From positions 46,022,042 through 46,086,041 of the forward strand of contig CM060734.1 of assembly GCA_030704615.1 (NCBI GenBank): a DNA stretch of 64,000 nt, read 5' to 3'. The number at the start of each line of letters is the position of its first letter. Position 1 is the first letter of the stretch. This document shows, one piece after another, positions 9,911-22,200 of the stretch. Made by a program: the position numbers and the translations under genes. Source of the stretch: Takakia lepidozioides (lineage: Eukaryota > Streptophyta > Takakiopsida > Takakiales > Takakiaceae). The notes below the pieces were generated by a model. It did not search any database. It was not told the origin of the DNA and saw only the letters and a list, made by a program, of their open reading frames with translations.

Positions 9911-11400
9911 CATTCACAAGAAAGAACAAAGTGACAAAGTGGAAAGGACATAACAGAGGCACTGAAGACAACAACAACAGATGTAAAAAGAGATTCTCTT
10001 AAACGATTGCCAGTCAGATTTACAAAATAGCACTGCTGTCCCAAAATCTGGCTCCTCAAAACAGTCTAAGGGCACAAGTTCATCACCCTGTATTTATGAT
10101 CAAATACTTTTGTAAGTAGCACCGTGCACTGAAAACAGAACCAGCCCTACTTTGTGTGCCCCTTTAGCTATCCCTACCACAACACCCATAATCCATATAC
10201 ATTCTCTCCTTTGCTGGACAATTAGGGACTACTCTGAAAAGAGGACAGAACAGACTGAAGATGAGGGTACCCGATTTTATCAAGTGTGCAATTGCTGTTG
10301 TTATTTCCTGCTACATCCACGAGGCTCCTGCACTCAGCATGCAACATTCCACCACATGAAGGATGTCCCTTTGATGGAGACACACAAACAAGAGTTGAAC
10401 CACAAGGGACAGTCAAGGAGGATGAGCATGGTGGGCTAGAGACAGAAGGAAATGAGGATGCCTATGACCAGATTTGGAGAAGTATGATGAGGAGAGGAAA
10501 ACTTAAGTGAAGAAGACGTTCTCTAGCAAAAGCCAGCCTATGGGAAGCACTGAAAAGAATGGAAATTGCAGCTCAGAGTGGAATCATCCTAACACATGGA
10601 ATTCTTCCAACTGTTGGGCATGAGCAAACTAAAACCACAGAGAATAAACACATGGCAATGTAGCAATTGAAGGCAGTATTGAGGGAGAAACCACTTAAAT
10701 GGCTGGAACATGAAAAAAAATAAAAATGAGTACTTCACTGACGAAGAGGGTGAAAGATGTGAGAGCAAGGTTGACAACTGGCCTTGGGGGGTGCACTCTT
10801 TATAAAATGTCCGTATCACGTGCGTTCGCCGCCTAATACCCCCGTATATGGGTCCTTGGATCATTTATACCAGCTCTGTACATATATTTTGAAGATTATA
10901 AAACCCCCTCCTGTAAATATATAGAAATTTGTAATTTTAAAAAAGTACCCCCTTATGTATGTATATTTCCCTTTTCAATAATTAAAAAATACCCTCAAAT
11001 ATGTATATGTATGTTTTTATATTATATCAAGTTTATTCATTTAAAATCGAATAAAATCTAATAAATTAATTAAAAAAATTGTTTGCCCTCGATAAAACTT
11101 GTTGTGGAATCTCACTTTGAACAAGATGCAGAGAGGAAAGGGACATTGTCAATGCCCGACGTGCAAGAGGCCTGAAGAAAGTTTCCATTTTCTGATATAC
11201 AGTCCTGGGTATTTTCATCAGAGAGTGATCCTCTTGAAGACCATCAAGACCTAGTCACTGCACCTCTGTTCATCAACTAGGAGGTTAGCTATTTCATGAG
11301 CATGAGCGGCATGAGCGGCATGAGCGGAGTAGCAAGACAATCGGTTTTCATGAGCAGAAGTACAAATTTCGAAAATAAAAAATATTATAAAACATTAATT
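9910..11400. other. No gene supported
   Basis: The left part holds short open frames without recognisable domains; the right part (about 10860-11100) is very AT-rich. A triplicated GAGCGGCATGA motif lies near 11300. I find no convincing exon. Confidence 0.4.
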
Positions 11401-11514
11401 TAATGCAATGTGTCAGAAAAATCAAATATATTATTCGGCACCTTGAAGGGAAAATTGTAGTTTTGAGAGTTGTGCTCATGATATTTCGTCTTCCGCTCAT
11501 GCCAGTTCCCAGCG

Positions 11515-11915
11515 ACATGTGCAAAAATGGCGCCGAATTTTGCGGTAATAGGGTCCGTAACCGGAAAAAACAGCAACGTATTTCGCGGTAATAGGTCTCT
11601 CTGGCGAAAAATGGTGCCGAATTCCGCGGCTATAGGTCCCCTCAGGACAGGTGTGTAAGCCCAAAATTTGGAAATGTGGCACCGAATTTCGGTACATGGT
11701 GCCGGGGATTGCACAGATGTTGGGCAGTTCTGGGCCATGTAACTGGAAATTCGGCGCCATTTTTCCAGACATCGTTCCCGAGCATGTTCGGACTTAGCCA
11801 GTTTTTGGCCCAAAATAGGGAAATTCGGCGCCATTTTTCTAGACACAGGGCTACCAGTGCATGTTGGGACTTAGCCAGTTTTCGGCCCAAAATAGAGAAA
11901 TTCGGCGCCATTTTT
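11515..11915. repeat. Tandem repeats around AATTCGGCGCCATTTTT
   Basis: Three clear units start at about 11751, 11824 and 11902 (spacing 73 and 78 bp) and share ATTCGGCGCCATTTTT, a TGTTSGGACTTAGCC block and GGCCCAAAATAG. Older units to the left carry GCGCCGAATTTTGCGG variants. The open frames seen here on both strands are products of this repetition. Confidence 0.7.
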
Positions 11916-12074
11916 TCAGAAATGGCCCCACAACTGCTTCTGTTGGATCTCAGTTTGAATGGAATATTGCCTCATTCCAAGAGTTTTGGGGTGCATTTCA
12001 TTACACTGCAAAAAAAAGTCTGATACATGAAAATGCAATTGAAAATATCCATATGGAGGATTCCATTTGCCCCA

Positions 12075-12827
12075 TCAATGATTTCTGGAATCCCTGAGGA
12101 GGAGTTTGTGCAGTTCGTTTACGCTCAACGCCGGTGCATGAATAAAGTCATCAATAGTCACGTTCATCCTCAACCTCTTCAGGTAAATGTAATACAGATG
12201 CTTGCACGGATAATACTTTGAACCCTTCTTTGCTTCCATCAACGAGAAGTCCGTACAATTGCAAGTCGGCTCCACTCCAATCGTAATTGTGTATACATCG
12301 TCGCATACAGCCGAGCCGGCCGTTGCCATCCGATAAACACGCCCAAGGCCGGGTGGAGGTACGTCCACGGAGCTCTGAATAGTGCAAGCCATCCCAAGAG
12401 CATTGGCAATCCGAGTCTCATTCAACTTGTTGGGAGGGTGTCGTCTCTTCACTCTTCCGAATCGCATTGTGGGATGTGCAGAATTGTCCAATCCGTCTCT
12501 ACTGGACCGAGCAGTCTGCAATGGCTGGGTCTGAGGAACTGGAAATGCGTGGGCCGGGACGTCTGTGCGTTGCACCATTCGAAATCCTACTGCAGATAGA
12601 GCATCCGCCTCATTCTGAGAGAGGCTGCAACCCGGTGCAACAGGCCAGACGCCCGGAGGCTCCGGCATTCCCTGAATCCCGTACTGGGGCTTGCCAAATA
12701 CACAGGTCATTATGTCGTGCCTACAGAACCAAAACGTCTGCGTTGTGGCGTGAGCAAATGTGGGAGTCAAAAATCTGCCGCTGAAACAAGGTGCAGGTAC
12801 AGCACCGTGTGGGTTCCTCCGAATCAT
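12075..12827 (-). pseudogene. SWIM zinc-finger transposase C-terminal fragment
   Basis: The 250-codon frame contains CNCTDFSLMEAKKGSKYYPC followed by KHLYYIYLKRL, the CxCxnCxH pattern of SWIM domains found at the C terminus of MULE and FAR1-type transposases. A Pro-rich linker precedes it. No catalytic core is attached; upstream sequence switches to a fragment of the LTR-like repeat at 12847-12883. It may derive from the same transposase type as the frame at 8088-8708 before an inversion. Confidence 0.6.
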
Positions 12828-12846
12828 CTCACAGGTTGTTCAGGTG

Positions 12847-12883
12847 TGTAGTTGTGTAGCGATATGTATGCGCACGACACACA
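12847..12883 (-). repeat. 37-bp terminal piece of the LTR-like repeat
   Basis: On the minus strand this reads TGTCGTGCGCATACATATCG and continues to the same end point at which the repeat copy at 8709 begins; only about three bases are missing between the two pieces. Both sides carry the same 15-bp host motif CACAGGTTGTTCAGG. Confidence 0.7.
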
Positions 12884-13700
12884 GGTTGTTCAGGAGGTGG
12901 TGCCAAGGTGGGGTGCAAAAGTAATGGTGTTTGAACATGATGTCAATTTATGTGAACATGTGAAATCATGGTATGAGGGAATAGGTGAGGTATTGGACAT
13001 TCCAGATGACGATATCGAAGAGGTGCTAGAGGAATGGGATGAGAGTCAAGAGCAGGGTTCTGAAAAGAACGAGGACTCTAGAGATGAAGACAACGACTCC
13101 AGTACTGGGTCTGATGAAGACACTTCCAGTGTACTTGGACTTGATGAGATGGGTCAGTCAATGGGGTCTCCATCACTGGAATTACCACGTATGGAGCAGT
13201 CCCGCAAGCATAGAATGTCCGTTTCACGACAAACGGCCATAAGTACTAAACAACATAAAGATGACATGCACAATGATGTGCATTTAGAAAGCACCTTGAG
13301 AGCTCCAAACACCCTAGTGTACAAGTATATGGAGTTGAAACACATGTCGATAATACACCGGAACGGTCATGCAGACAAGTATCTATGACACATGATGAAG
13401 AAAGTCCACTGCAGGCTGTTGAAGTACGTTGACATTCAATAGATAGGATCAGACAACAAGTTCGGTTATTCGAAGAGCCGTCTGCAACACATCCAACATT
13501 TACATTGGGCGTTACAGAGATGACATCTGATTCACAAGCAAAAGCTGGGAAGGAGTATTTGGGATGCACTTCCCCATTGGTTGATCCATTGTATGAGGCT
13601 AAAGATGGATATTGGTATATAGATGATCAACGATGTTTTCGCAAGGTGGTTCATGGTGATACAGAAAACAATTTCTACTATGAATCTGTTACCTCATAGG
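12884..13700 (+). pseudogene. Decayed ORFs of unknown family
   Basis: Two open frames (12852-13388, whose first codons lie in the LTR piece, and 13505-13699) encode an acidic Asp/Glu/Ser-rich region after QVVQEVVPRWGAKVMVFEHD and then a WYIDDQRCF block. The stretch continues with coding-like but broken sequence to about 14050. The composition suggests an old transposon or host gene remnant. I recognise no domain. Confidence 0.3.
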
Positions 13701-14119
13701 AGTATTTTAGCAGCTAGGGAACATGAGACGTGGTAACAAACTCAGAGGCAGTACATGAGCAACATGAACACTGGATTGATTCTGATCCTGGCTATATACC
13801 ACGGGGCCAACATTTTTGGAGAACTGGTGGTGCTCAACCCAATTGATGGATTTTCGTATACTCATGATGGATGTCGTTTTCACTCAGAGTGTAATGTTCA
13901 TGTGACTGCTCAGAATTAGAACGATATGGGACGCAGTCTGGAATGAAATGGAGACTTTTTACTGATGAAGAGTATAATAAGTGGATGAAGGATATCCCAA
14001 ATGTTGTTCCACAGAAAGGATGGAAACCAAACATGTCATATATGAAATAAAGGATGGTTGGAATTCCTGGGTGCATTATGATCTACTTTTATGGATGTTT
14101 CTCCCTTATGATTTTCATA

Positions 14120-15600
14120 AATACTAGGGTAGCCTGTGCCGTTGGCCCAAGTGTCCAATGTCATCTAAGTCCAAGTGCAATCCCCTATGTATCTAGAGAC
14201 CCTCATGTTTGGGAGATCTAGGCCTAGGGTAGCCTACGCCATTGGCCCATGTGTCAAGAATTGAAATCTAAGTCCAAGTGCAATCCCCTATGTATTCAAG
14301 TAGCATCTCCTATGTCAAGGCCCATGTGTGAAGAATTGAAATCTAAGCCCAAGTGCAATTTCTTATGTATCCAAGTGGTCTCCTATGTCGAGGCCCAAGT
14401 GCGACCTCTAGTGTAGCCTATGCCGTTGGCCCATGTGTGAAGAATTGAAATCTAAGCCCAAGTGCAATCTTCTATTCATGTATCCAAGTGCATCTCCCAT
14501 GTACAGGCCCAAATGTCCAATGTCATTTAAGTCTAAGTGCAATCCCATATCTGATCATTTTGTTTTTTCAGAGAGCCTACCAGACCGGAGACCTTCCCTT
14601 GATAATCTCTGCCGTCGAGGCTCCAACCTTGTCCCAAGAATGTCCACTTTGTCATTTTTGCTATTTTTTGTGAATTTCCAGCGACCAAAAGTACTTGGAA
14701 TTTTGTATCTCCCACACCGCATGTCCAAAAATCATGAGACCAAGCCGGTGTGCACCCCTCCTCGTTGAGGGCTTTCCAACGGTACCAAGCACCAGGGCTG
14801 GGCCTGCGGTTTGGGACATCTCAACGCTACAAAACAAAACAAAACAAAACAAACAAACAAACGTCTCGCTTCATATATTGTACTAGGGTAGCCTGTGCCG
14901 TTGGCCCAAGTGTCAAGTGTCATATAAGCCCAAGTGCAATCTCCTATGTATGCAATTGGGTCTCCTATGTCGAGGCCCAAGTGCGACATCTAGGGTGGCC
15001 TCTGCCGTTGGCCCAAGTATCCCAAGTGTCAACTAAGTGCAATCCCTTATGTATCCAAGTGAGTCTCCTATGTCGAGGCCCATCTAACCCCAGTGTGCAA
15101 TCTCCTATGTATATCCAATCATTATTGACATCTTCCGTCTCTAGAGTAGCATGTGCCATTGGCCCAAGTGTCCAATGTCATCTAAGTCCAAATGCATTTT
15201 TTTCCACATAGCCTACGACCAGATTTGAACCGGAGACCTCTCCCTTGATATCTCTCCTGTCAAGGCTCCAAGAATTCCCACTTTGCATTTTTCGGGAATT
15301 TCCAGCGATCAAAAGTACTTCAAATCTCCCACATGAAGGCCCAATCATTGCTCCAGGAAAGCCCACTTTGCTATTTTTCGCGAATTTCCAGCGACCAGAA
15401 GTACTTGAAATTCCATATCTCCCACACTGCAGGTCCAAAAATCATGAGACCAAGCCGGTGCACCCCTCCTCATCGAGGGCTTTCCCAACGGTACCAAGCA
15501 CCAGGGTTGGGGCCTCGCGGTTTGGGAGATCTCAACGACGCTACAAAACAAACAAAACAAAACAAAACAAAACAAACGTCTCGCTTCATATATTGATATA
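14120..15600. repeat. Tandem duplication of a ~0.72-0.76 kb unit
   Basis: Two copies start near 14127 and 14884 (TAGGGTAGCCTGTGCCGTTG) and end near 14880 and 15596 (CGTCTCGCTTCATATATTG). Each contains several shorter degenerate repeats built from GTTGGCCCAAGTGTC and AAGTGCAATC, then a unique block with CCAGCGACCAAAAGTACTT, and finally a CAAAA-rich run. The open frames on both strands inside it are repeat products. Confidence 0.75.
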
Positions 15601-16570
15601 TTTACTATATATATATTATATAATCATGTACATAAGTGTGTGATGTATGGATAAAAAACCCTCAAATATTGAAAGATTTAAAATTTACAATGTTTCATGC
15701 TTGTGATGACAAAACTTCGTACCTTAGTTATAAGGTATTGATGTAAACTCAAAACTATCATCATCCATTGCAAATGAAAAAAAAAACCTTTAGCTAAAGT
15801 CGACACAAACAAATATCATTTCACCATTCGGCTACGACCTCTTATTGGAGATATGCCTTTTTTGAAAGGTTTCCAAAGGAAATTTGAAATTTGAAAAAGT
15901 GTATGGCTGGCTTGTGCTCAAACGAGCATACTTTTGGAATATTTTGGCAATTGTTCTCCTGCACATGCTTGTTTTTTTTCTTAAAGGGAAACACCTGGGA
16001 GCGACAGCTTCTTGGTTTTTTTTTTTTGGCTTGTTTTGCAGTTACGTTATATTCTTGAAATTTCTTTTAATAAATCGATTGGATGGTCAATTGAATGGAT
16101 GAATGAGAGGTAGACTAAAAACAGTAATATACAGGATTAATGATATTCCGGCGGCGGAGTGCTGCACTCATTCGTTCCGGACGTGCCCATCATCTCTCTC
16201 GTCTCGCTTGTAAGTTGTCTCGTTGTCTCTCTCGTCTCCACTGCGGTGGCAGAGAGGCTGCAGCAAATGATGCCCAGCGCTGGTTGCGCTGTTGCATCAC
16301 GTGCTGCTCTTTCTAAAAAGCGAGTGTAGGAGTTTGAAGAGCCGAGGGTGGTGGTTGGGCTAGGAGTGCGGATTGGTCCCTCGCGGCTTCAAGCATCTCC
16401 ACCAGTCGATCTATCTTAGTCAACTGGCAACTTGCAAGTGGGTAGCCAAGCAGAATTCAGTCAGATCCCAATTTGCTGCAGGGATCAGCATAAATAATAT
16501 GATAGGTAGATCTAGCTGACTCTTTCTTCCACTGGCATGGAGTTTTGGAATTAGAAGAGTGGATGTTGTG
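15600..16570. other. No gene supported
   Basis: The stretch is AT-rich to 16130, then a more GC-rich part with CTCTCGTCTC repeats. I see no convincing exon or element. Confidence 0.35.
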
Positions 16571-16579
16571 GTACTTTTT

Positions 16580-17155
16580 TTGCAGACTTGCCAATATTGA
16601 TGAAGGGTTTGTGTACGAAATGTGCTTGGTACACTTCCATGACCCAATCAAGCCGGAGTCCTTTCAAGGTACCTTGCCCGGGCATCCTGGCACAAACATC
16701 GGTCTACCTGCATTACCAAATTGAATGAGTTGACAGAGTTGGCACGGATTGCAGAAAGCACGGCCGGAGGTAGCACCCAAGGTAGGTAAAAGTCCTTCCA
16801 GCACGGGGGTCCGCATGCTTTGATGGTGTTGTCAGGTATTATTGATTAGGCAAGCCTTTGTAAATGCTTGTCATTGTGGCCGGTCTTTACTACCTAGTCT
16901 ATACTGAAGCAGTCTCAAATTTTCCCTACTACACAGCATGACGGTGCATCCAGTGCATCCAGTGCATCCATTAGTGTTTTGAAGGATTCAAGGGCGTCAA
17001 AGTGCAGGCATATACGTATTATGTTTGGCCTTCGGGGTGAAATATGTGCGGTAGCTAAAGTTGCCAGGACAGCCACAGTTGAGGGGCTATCTGTAATGGC
17101 CAGCGGTTGGGTAGCGTGTGAGGATGCAGAACGACATATTCTATGTAGTTTTTGA
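16580..17155 (+). other. Possible exons of an unrecognised gene
   Basis: A T-rich tract ending TTTTTTTGCAG at about 16583 is followed by an open stretch reading ANIDEGFVYEMCLVHFHDP and ending at a GTACCT donor-like site near 16669. A second open stretch from about 16937 to 17152 reads FGLRGEICAVAKVARTATVE. Both look coding by composition and lie on the same strand, but I cannot name a family and the gene structure is not secured. Confidence 0.25.
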
Positions 17156-17159
17156 GTCC

Positions 17160-19240
17160 CCAATAATCCAAAGCATCTGCTTAATGGGGAATGTTCTTTT
17201 TTCCTAAAGGAAGGGGACAAGAGCCTTTAATCAAATTAAAAGAGGAAAAAATGACCTTTGAGATCCATGAGAACAAGTTGGAAATGGGGACCCAACCCTT
17301 GCGCCAATTTTCGGCCAAAAGACGAACTAACCAAGGTCCGAAAAAGAGAGCAAGAGCTCCACAACAGGAAAGAGGGGCGAAAAGCTCTAAAATCAGGCCA
17401 GAGGAGAAAATAACCTAGCTCAAGGGACAAGGGGGAGAGTACCATGCTCACACAAAAGAAATCGCAAAACTGTAAAATGTAAGCACATAGAAACTAGATC
17501 AAGGAGCTTCATATTGTCTTCTTTGCATGAGATTCCTTCCATAAAAGTATATGGAAAAGGATTTCGTCAGAGAAAGTCTTCCACAAACTCAAACAGTTTG
17601 AATTCTTCATAAGAGCTTCAGTTAGTACTGACTTCTTTACATGTTAGTTTCCCTTAGGGCTTACATGAGGTAATATGGGGGTTACTTGTTAGTCACCCTC
17701 ATAAAGGTTACCGTGATGACGATCCACGGTGATAGGGGTAATATGTTTGCAAATGGATATCGTGCTCCTATGCTAGACTTTCGAAATGAACATACAACAG
17801 ACACCATAAATTATGTTTGTGTTGGCAAAAGTAAACTTTCCTTCTTTTTCTTCCCAAAGTATGAAAGCTAGAATAGAATAATGATGCTAAAGGGGCTAGG
17901 CTTTACCCTCCTAGACCTTAGAATAAGAAATCAAATATGGGATTCTTACCACACGCTCCCCTCTTGAAAAAAAAAAGCAACCTGTATCTCTTCCCGTTTT
18001 GATACATTCTCAGGGCCTCCATCTCGGGTTCTTTAAGAAAAATAATTAAAAGAAATAAAAGGAGTTCTGAATGCTAATAGCCACCTTGAAGGAAATTATC
18101 AAACAAAAATTCTGACAAAGAGATTCAAAATTTGACCCTGGAGTCTCAGTTTTTCTTGTGCTAGTAAGTGAAAGAGATACTTGCTACAAACTGCAGCATG
18201 CAGTTTATTTCACAAACAAGGCCACAACATGCTTTTATGCCAATGTTGAGAGAATGGATAGAGCATCATACTTGGCAAGAACGCCAAAAAGATGAGTAAT
18301 AGGACTAATTTAGAAGGATGGCATGGTCAGCTCCAGATTTTCTCCTCAGACACGACAAGCATAAAGTCTTAGGCCGCTCCCTGATGCCTGCAAGGGGAAG
18401 ATATCCGTTGCAAAATTTCTGGAAGAAGTTGCAGTGCCTCTGTGCACTCTCGGTAGAAGGGCCCAGCAGCTAACCAAATATCCTTCCAACATGCCATCGA
18501 ATTCTGAGTCCTCGACAATCAATCTGCATGCAGGTGCATGCAGGCATGCAGGTAGTTCGTTCCTATGTTAATGAGGTGGGCGGCCCCCCACACACCCACC
18601 CCACCTCATTAGCACCAGGCCACACAAAATTGTGGGACCTTGGCACTGGGCACTGTCGGTCGGAGATCCAAGCATCTAACCAAATATCCTTCCAAACATG
18701 CCCCGAGATCTTTAGACGCTTCCATTTTACATTCATATTATCCTCATCTTATTTACCATGTCAGCTTAGAAGGAGAAGAAAGGTTCAGGGGAATCCTTGT
18801 ACCCATTCACCTGGGTCCCACTCTAGGAGTGAGATTGTTCGTTACGAACCAGGAAACAAATGGGTTCCGAATTCCGACCCCCTTCCATTCAGTTCCCCGA
18901 CCCACTTGGAGTCGGGTCCAGAGATCTCGGGACAGAGTCCAGAATGCTGACAGAGATCACGCGTTACCTGAGACGAGACCCAGTGAGAAGACAGTGGCCA
19001 ACAGCAAGCACCATCTCTTAGCCACATCACCCGATGCACTCACAGACAAAAATTACAGCACACGGAATGCCCCCTAATTGATATCTGATTTACAGAACTA
19101 ATAAGAGTTTATCTTTTCATCTTCTCCCTTCAGGAATGCTAGTGATTACAATCAGAACAGCTACTCTGCTCACTGAACACACAGTGATAGTTTGGCTCAA
19201 TTTGCCGTCTCTCTCTGATCAAAGAGTCTACTTTGATACA
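17160..19240. other. Unassigned region, small duplications and a hairpin
   Basis: A Lys/Arg-rich open frame at 17191-17418 has no recognisable domain. TAACCAAATATCCTTCC occurs at about 18473 and 18676, pointing to an imperfect ~200-bp duplication. A 12-bp perfect inverted repeat (arms 18569-18580 and 18600-18611, TAATGAGGTGGG) lies in between. No gene is supported. Confidence 0.35.
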
Positions 19241-19244
19241 GAAA

Positions 19245-22200
19245 CTATAGAGATTCCTTGCCTTCTGGCTCAAGAAGGCCATGTGGCCATAGGTGTTTGC
19301 TCCTCTCCACTTCCATAGCTTCGCGCTCCACCGCGTCCCACCACTCCTCGTCATCGTCAATACCGTCATCAGTTGCTTGACTCTGGAGTCCGCAGAACAA
19401 AAAAGACATGGCAGATGATGGACAATGCTATGGTGTTGAGAGTATACTTGCTGCAGATTATTGGCCTTCTAAGATCTGAATCTAATCCCAAACATGCAGA
19501 TGCACTAACTTGACTTGATTTTTGAAGTGCAAGCCTATCCAACAACTCTTTCTCGCTTGGGCAATACCCACTTCAATCCCCTTTAGCCAACAAGAATATC
19601 AAGTAATACAAGGGGACATTAAGAACCACCCGTACATGTGAAGAGGCTGAAGGACTGACTGACAGACCTGGCTAATGGATCTTTGAGAGGCGCAATCCAT
19701 GTTCGCCATGGATGATACCACTTCTTCCCACCAGGCTTCATCATCCAGCAGGTCGTTAACCTTAGGTACATCTGTCTCGTCAGACCTTTCATGTCTGAAG
19801 GCCTCAACAGATTGCAAAGCTGCCAGTGAAGACAAGGGATACTCTGATGGAATGGTGTGCCGGGGTATGGGCCTTAGTGGAGACTGATACCCTGTTCCAC
19901 CAACTAAAACTGTTAGAGAAGCGTTCAGGTGAAAACTGCAGCAAATTTTGTAAGAACATGCGTTTGCACTCTGAATTGACTAGTTAACAGTGCAGGCCTA
20001 GTATTGTGTGCGACTCTTCCCTTTGGACCCTGAGGTCCTTAGAAAACCAGTCTGAGAAACAATGAAGGAAATCATTAGGATATTCAATGTGAGTACAGGG
20101 ATAGATAGGCTTAGCAGTTTTTAGTTACCACGGCAGTCAGGATCGTGGCACTTTTGGTAGAAGCCTGCTGTTCGAAAGTCCACAATGTACATCACTGCCA
20201 TTAATCCGTCCCAGCAATATAGCGCGTCCCCCCCACCCCTCTCTGTTACTGAAAGTAAAAAGCACATAGGAAAGATAGGTGGAAGCAATGTACTCATTGA
20301 CTGTTCCTTTGATAGTTGGCTAAGACGTACACTCAAGGTCCAGGGGATATCACCCATAGCCCAAATAGCCAGAGCGTAGTCCACAGCCAACATCAGAAGT
20401 GAAGAGAGATGAAGAAATCAGACATGCTAGCAGTGACAAAGTTTGCCTTACCCTGATGATTGTAATAGAATCTCGTTTGGAATTTTCTCAGAAGCCTAAA
20501 GGTCCTTCAGACTTCCAGCATATGGAATAAATTTCATAGTTTTCTTGAATCTTTCTGTGATGGATTTTCAGCTCTAGAAACCTTCAATCAGATACAGGAT
20601 CACTGACCATTATTGCTCTTGTGTTGCCTTCCAATCCGCTCACAGAAACGATTGCCAGATATGTTGTAGACCACAACTCCGTAGTCTGCAAACCAGTACC
20701 AACTGCGGATTCTCCCTGCACATTTCAGACCTCAACCATGCTTATTTCCCCCAACGCAATTGATAAGGCAATCTTGAAGAACATTAGAATAGACAAAACA
20801 GATATACAACCTTTTTTGAATAGTAAATCTGGGCATTCACTTTTCTTTATTCACAATTCCCCAGAAACTAGCGATGGAAATACCTGGAATGTCCCCAATG
20901 CATGCAATGGACTCCACAAAAGCATCAAGCGAAGGAAATGGTGATTTCCCGGAATTTCCTGATATTCCAGCTTCTTGTGCATTGATCCTTGGGTCCAATT
21001 TCCAGGATTTGACTGCAAGTATGGCACCCTGGCCTGCATTCTTTTCCACAGAAAGTGACAGGTTTGTTTCAAGGCACACCCAGACAAACCTGAAACAAAT
21101 TAACAGCTCGGAATAAAATATGAAAGTTTCATGTAAATTGATAGCAATACCAAGTATTAATCACAACAGATTTTATGAATCAACCAGAATTGATGTAGGG
21201 CAGATAGCATTTCCATATTGATCACCAATCTTTGGATTTCAAATGGCCCTCGAGTTCTTTAAGATGCCCATCAAGTCACTTGGTTCATGTCTCTAACCTC
21301 ATTGCCAAATGTAAGTAGTTGTCCACACCCTTCCTCTGCTTTGCAGATTAGGGACTCCATCAACACCTCACAATCCCCCTGTCAGATCAGCAGTTGCTTC
21401 ATAAGGCTCCTCATACATAGAGGAACACTACTTCATACCAAAAACAGACATTTCAAGAGCAGATATGAGCAAACAGCTCAAGATGGTTGTAACCTGTGAG
21501 AGAGGTATTAAACTGAATAATGCGAGTCTTTGCAAAGATGATGAAAGTCTCTTTTCTAGGAGGTAAAAGAAGTGCATTCCATATACCAGCAGCATGTATG
21601 ACATTCACAGATGGGCCAAAAAGCACTATACAACCCATTATGTTCAAATTGGACATACTTCGATGTAGGAAGCCCAGTCATTTGTCATACACAGTTTAAT
21701 GTGCATAAAGAGATGCAATGCATCATCGAACATAGACACATCAAGAGTTACATATGCGAACAAAGTTACTCACCAAATTGGTGCACCTGAAGCGTCTTGT
21801 GGGCAAAAGAAGGGCAGTCTTCCCAGCCTTGCTGGAGAAAGGTAACCGGAAACTTCGGTTGCGTGTGTAGACTGCAAGGTCAACAAAGAGCTCTGTGTGA
21901 TGGGTGGCCCGAGACTCACCTTGGAGCACAAACAGTTGATCAATCTGATCATTGCTGCCCCTCAGAGCATTGATCCTGTCACATATCTGTCACAACATAT
22001 TTTGTTACAGATTTGAGGAATTTGAAAGGTTTCTGCCAACAGGAAGTCAGTCTTGCTCCACATTAATCCTGTTAAAATCCCACCATTGAAATCACATGTT
22101 GGTCATTCAATGTAGCCCAGATATTTTCAGAAAGTTGGAATTCATTTCACAAATGGAAATGGATCCACAGTTAAGTGTGCTGCATATTATCCCAACACTA

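Noticed and set aside
11400-12023. Several 80-150 codon frames on both strands
   Set aside because: They are generated by the 73-78 bp tandem repeats.
14433-15643. Frames up to 153 codons in the duplicated region
   Set aside because: The same peptides recur in both copies of a noncoding-looking repeat unit; no domain.
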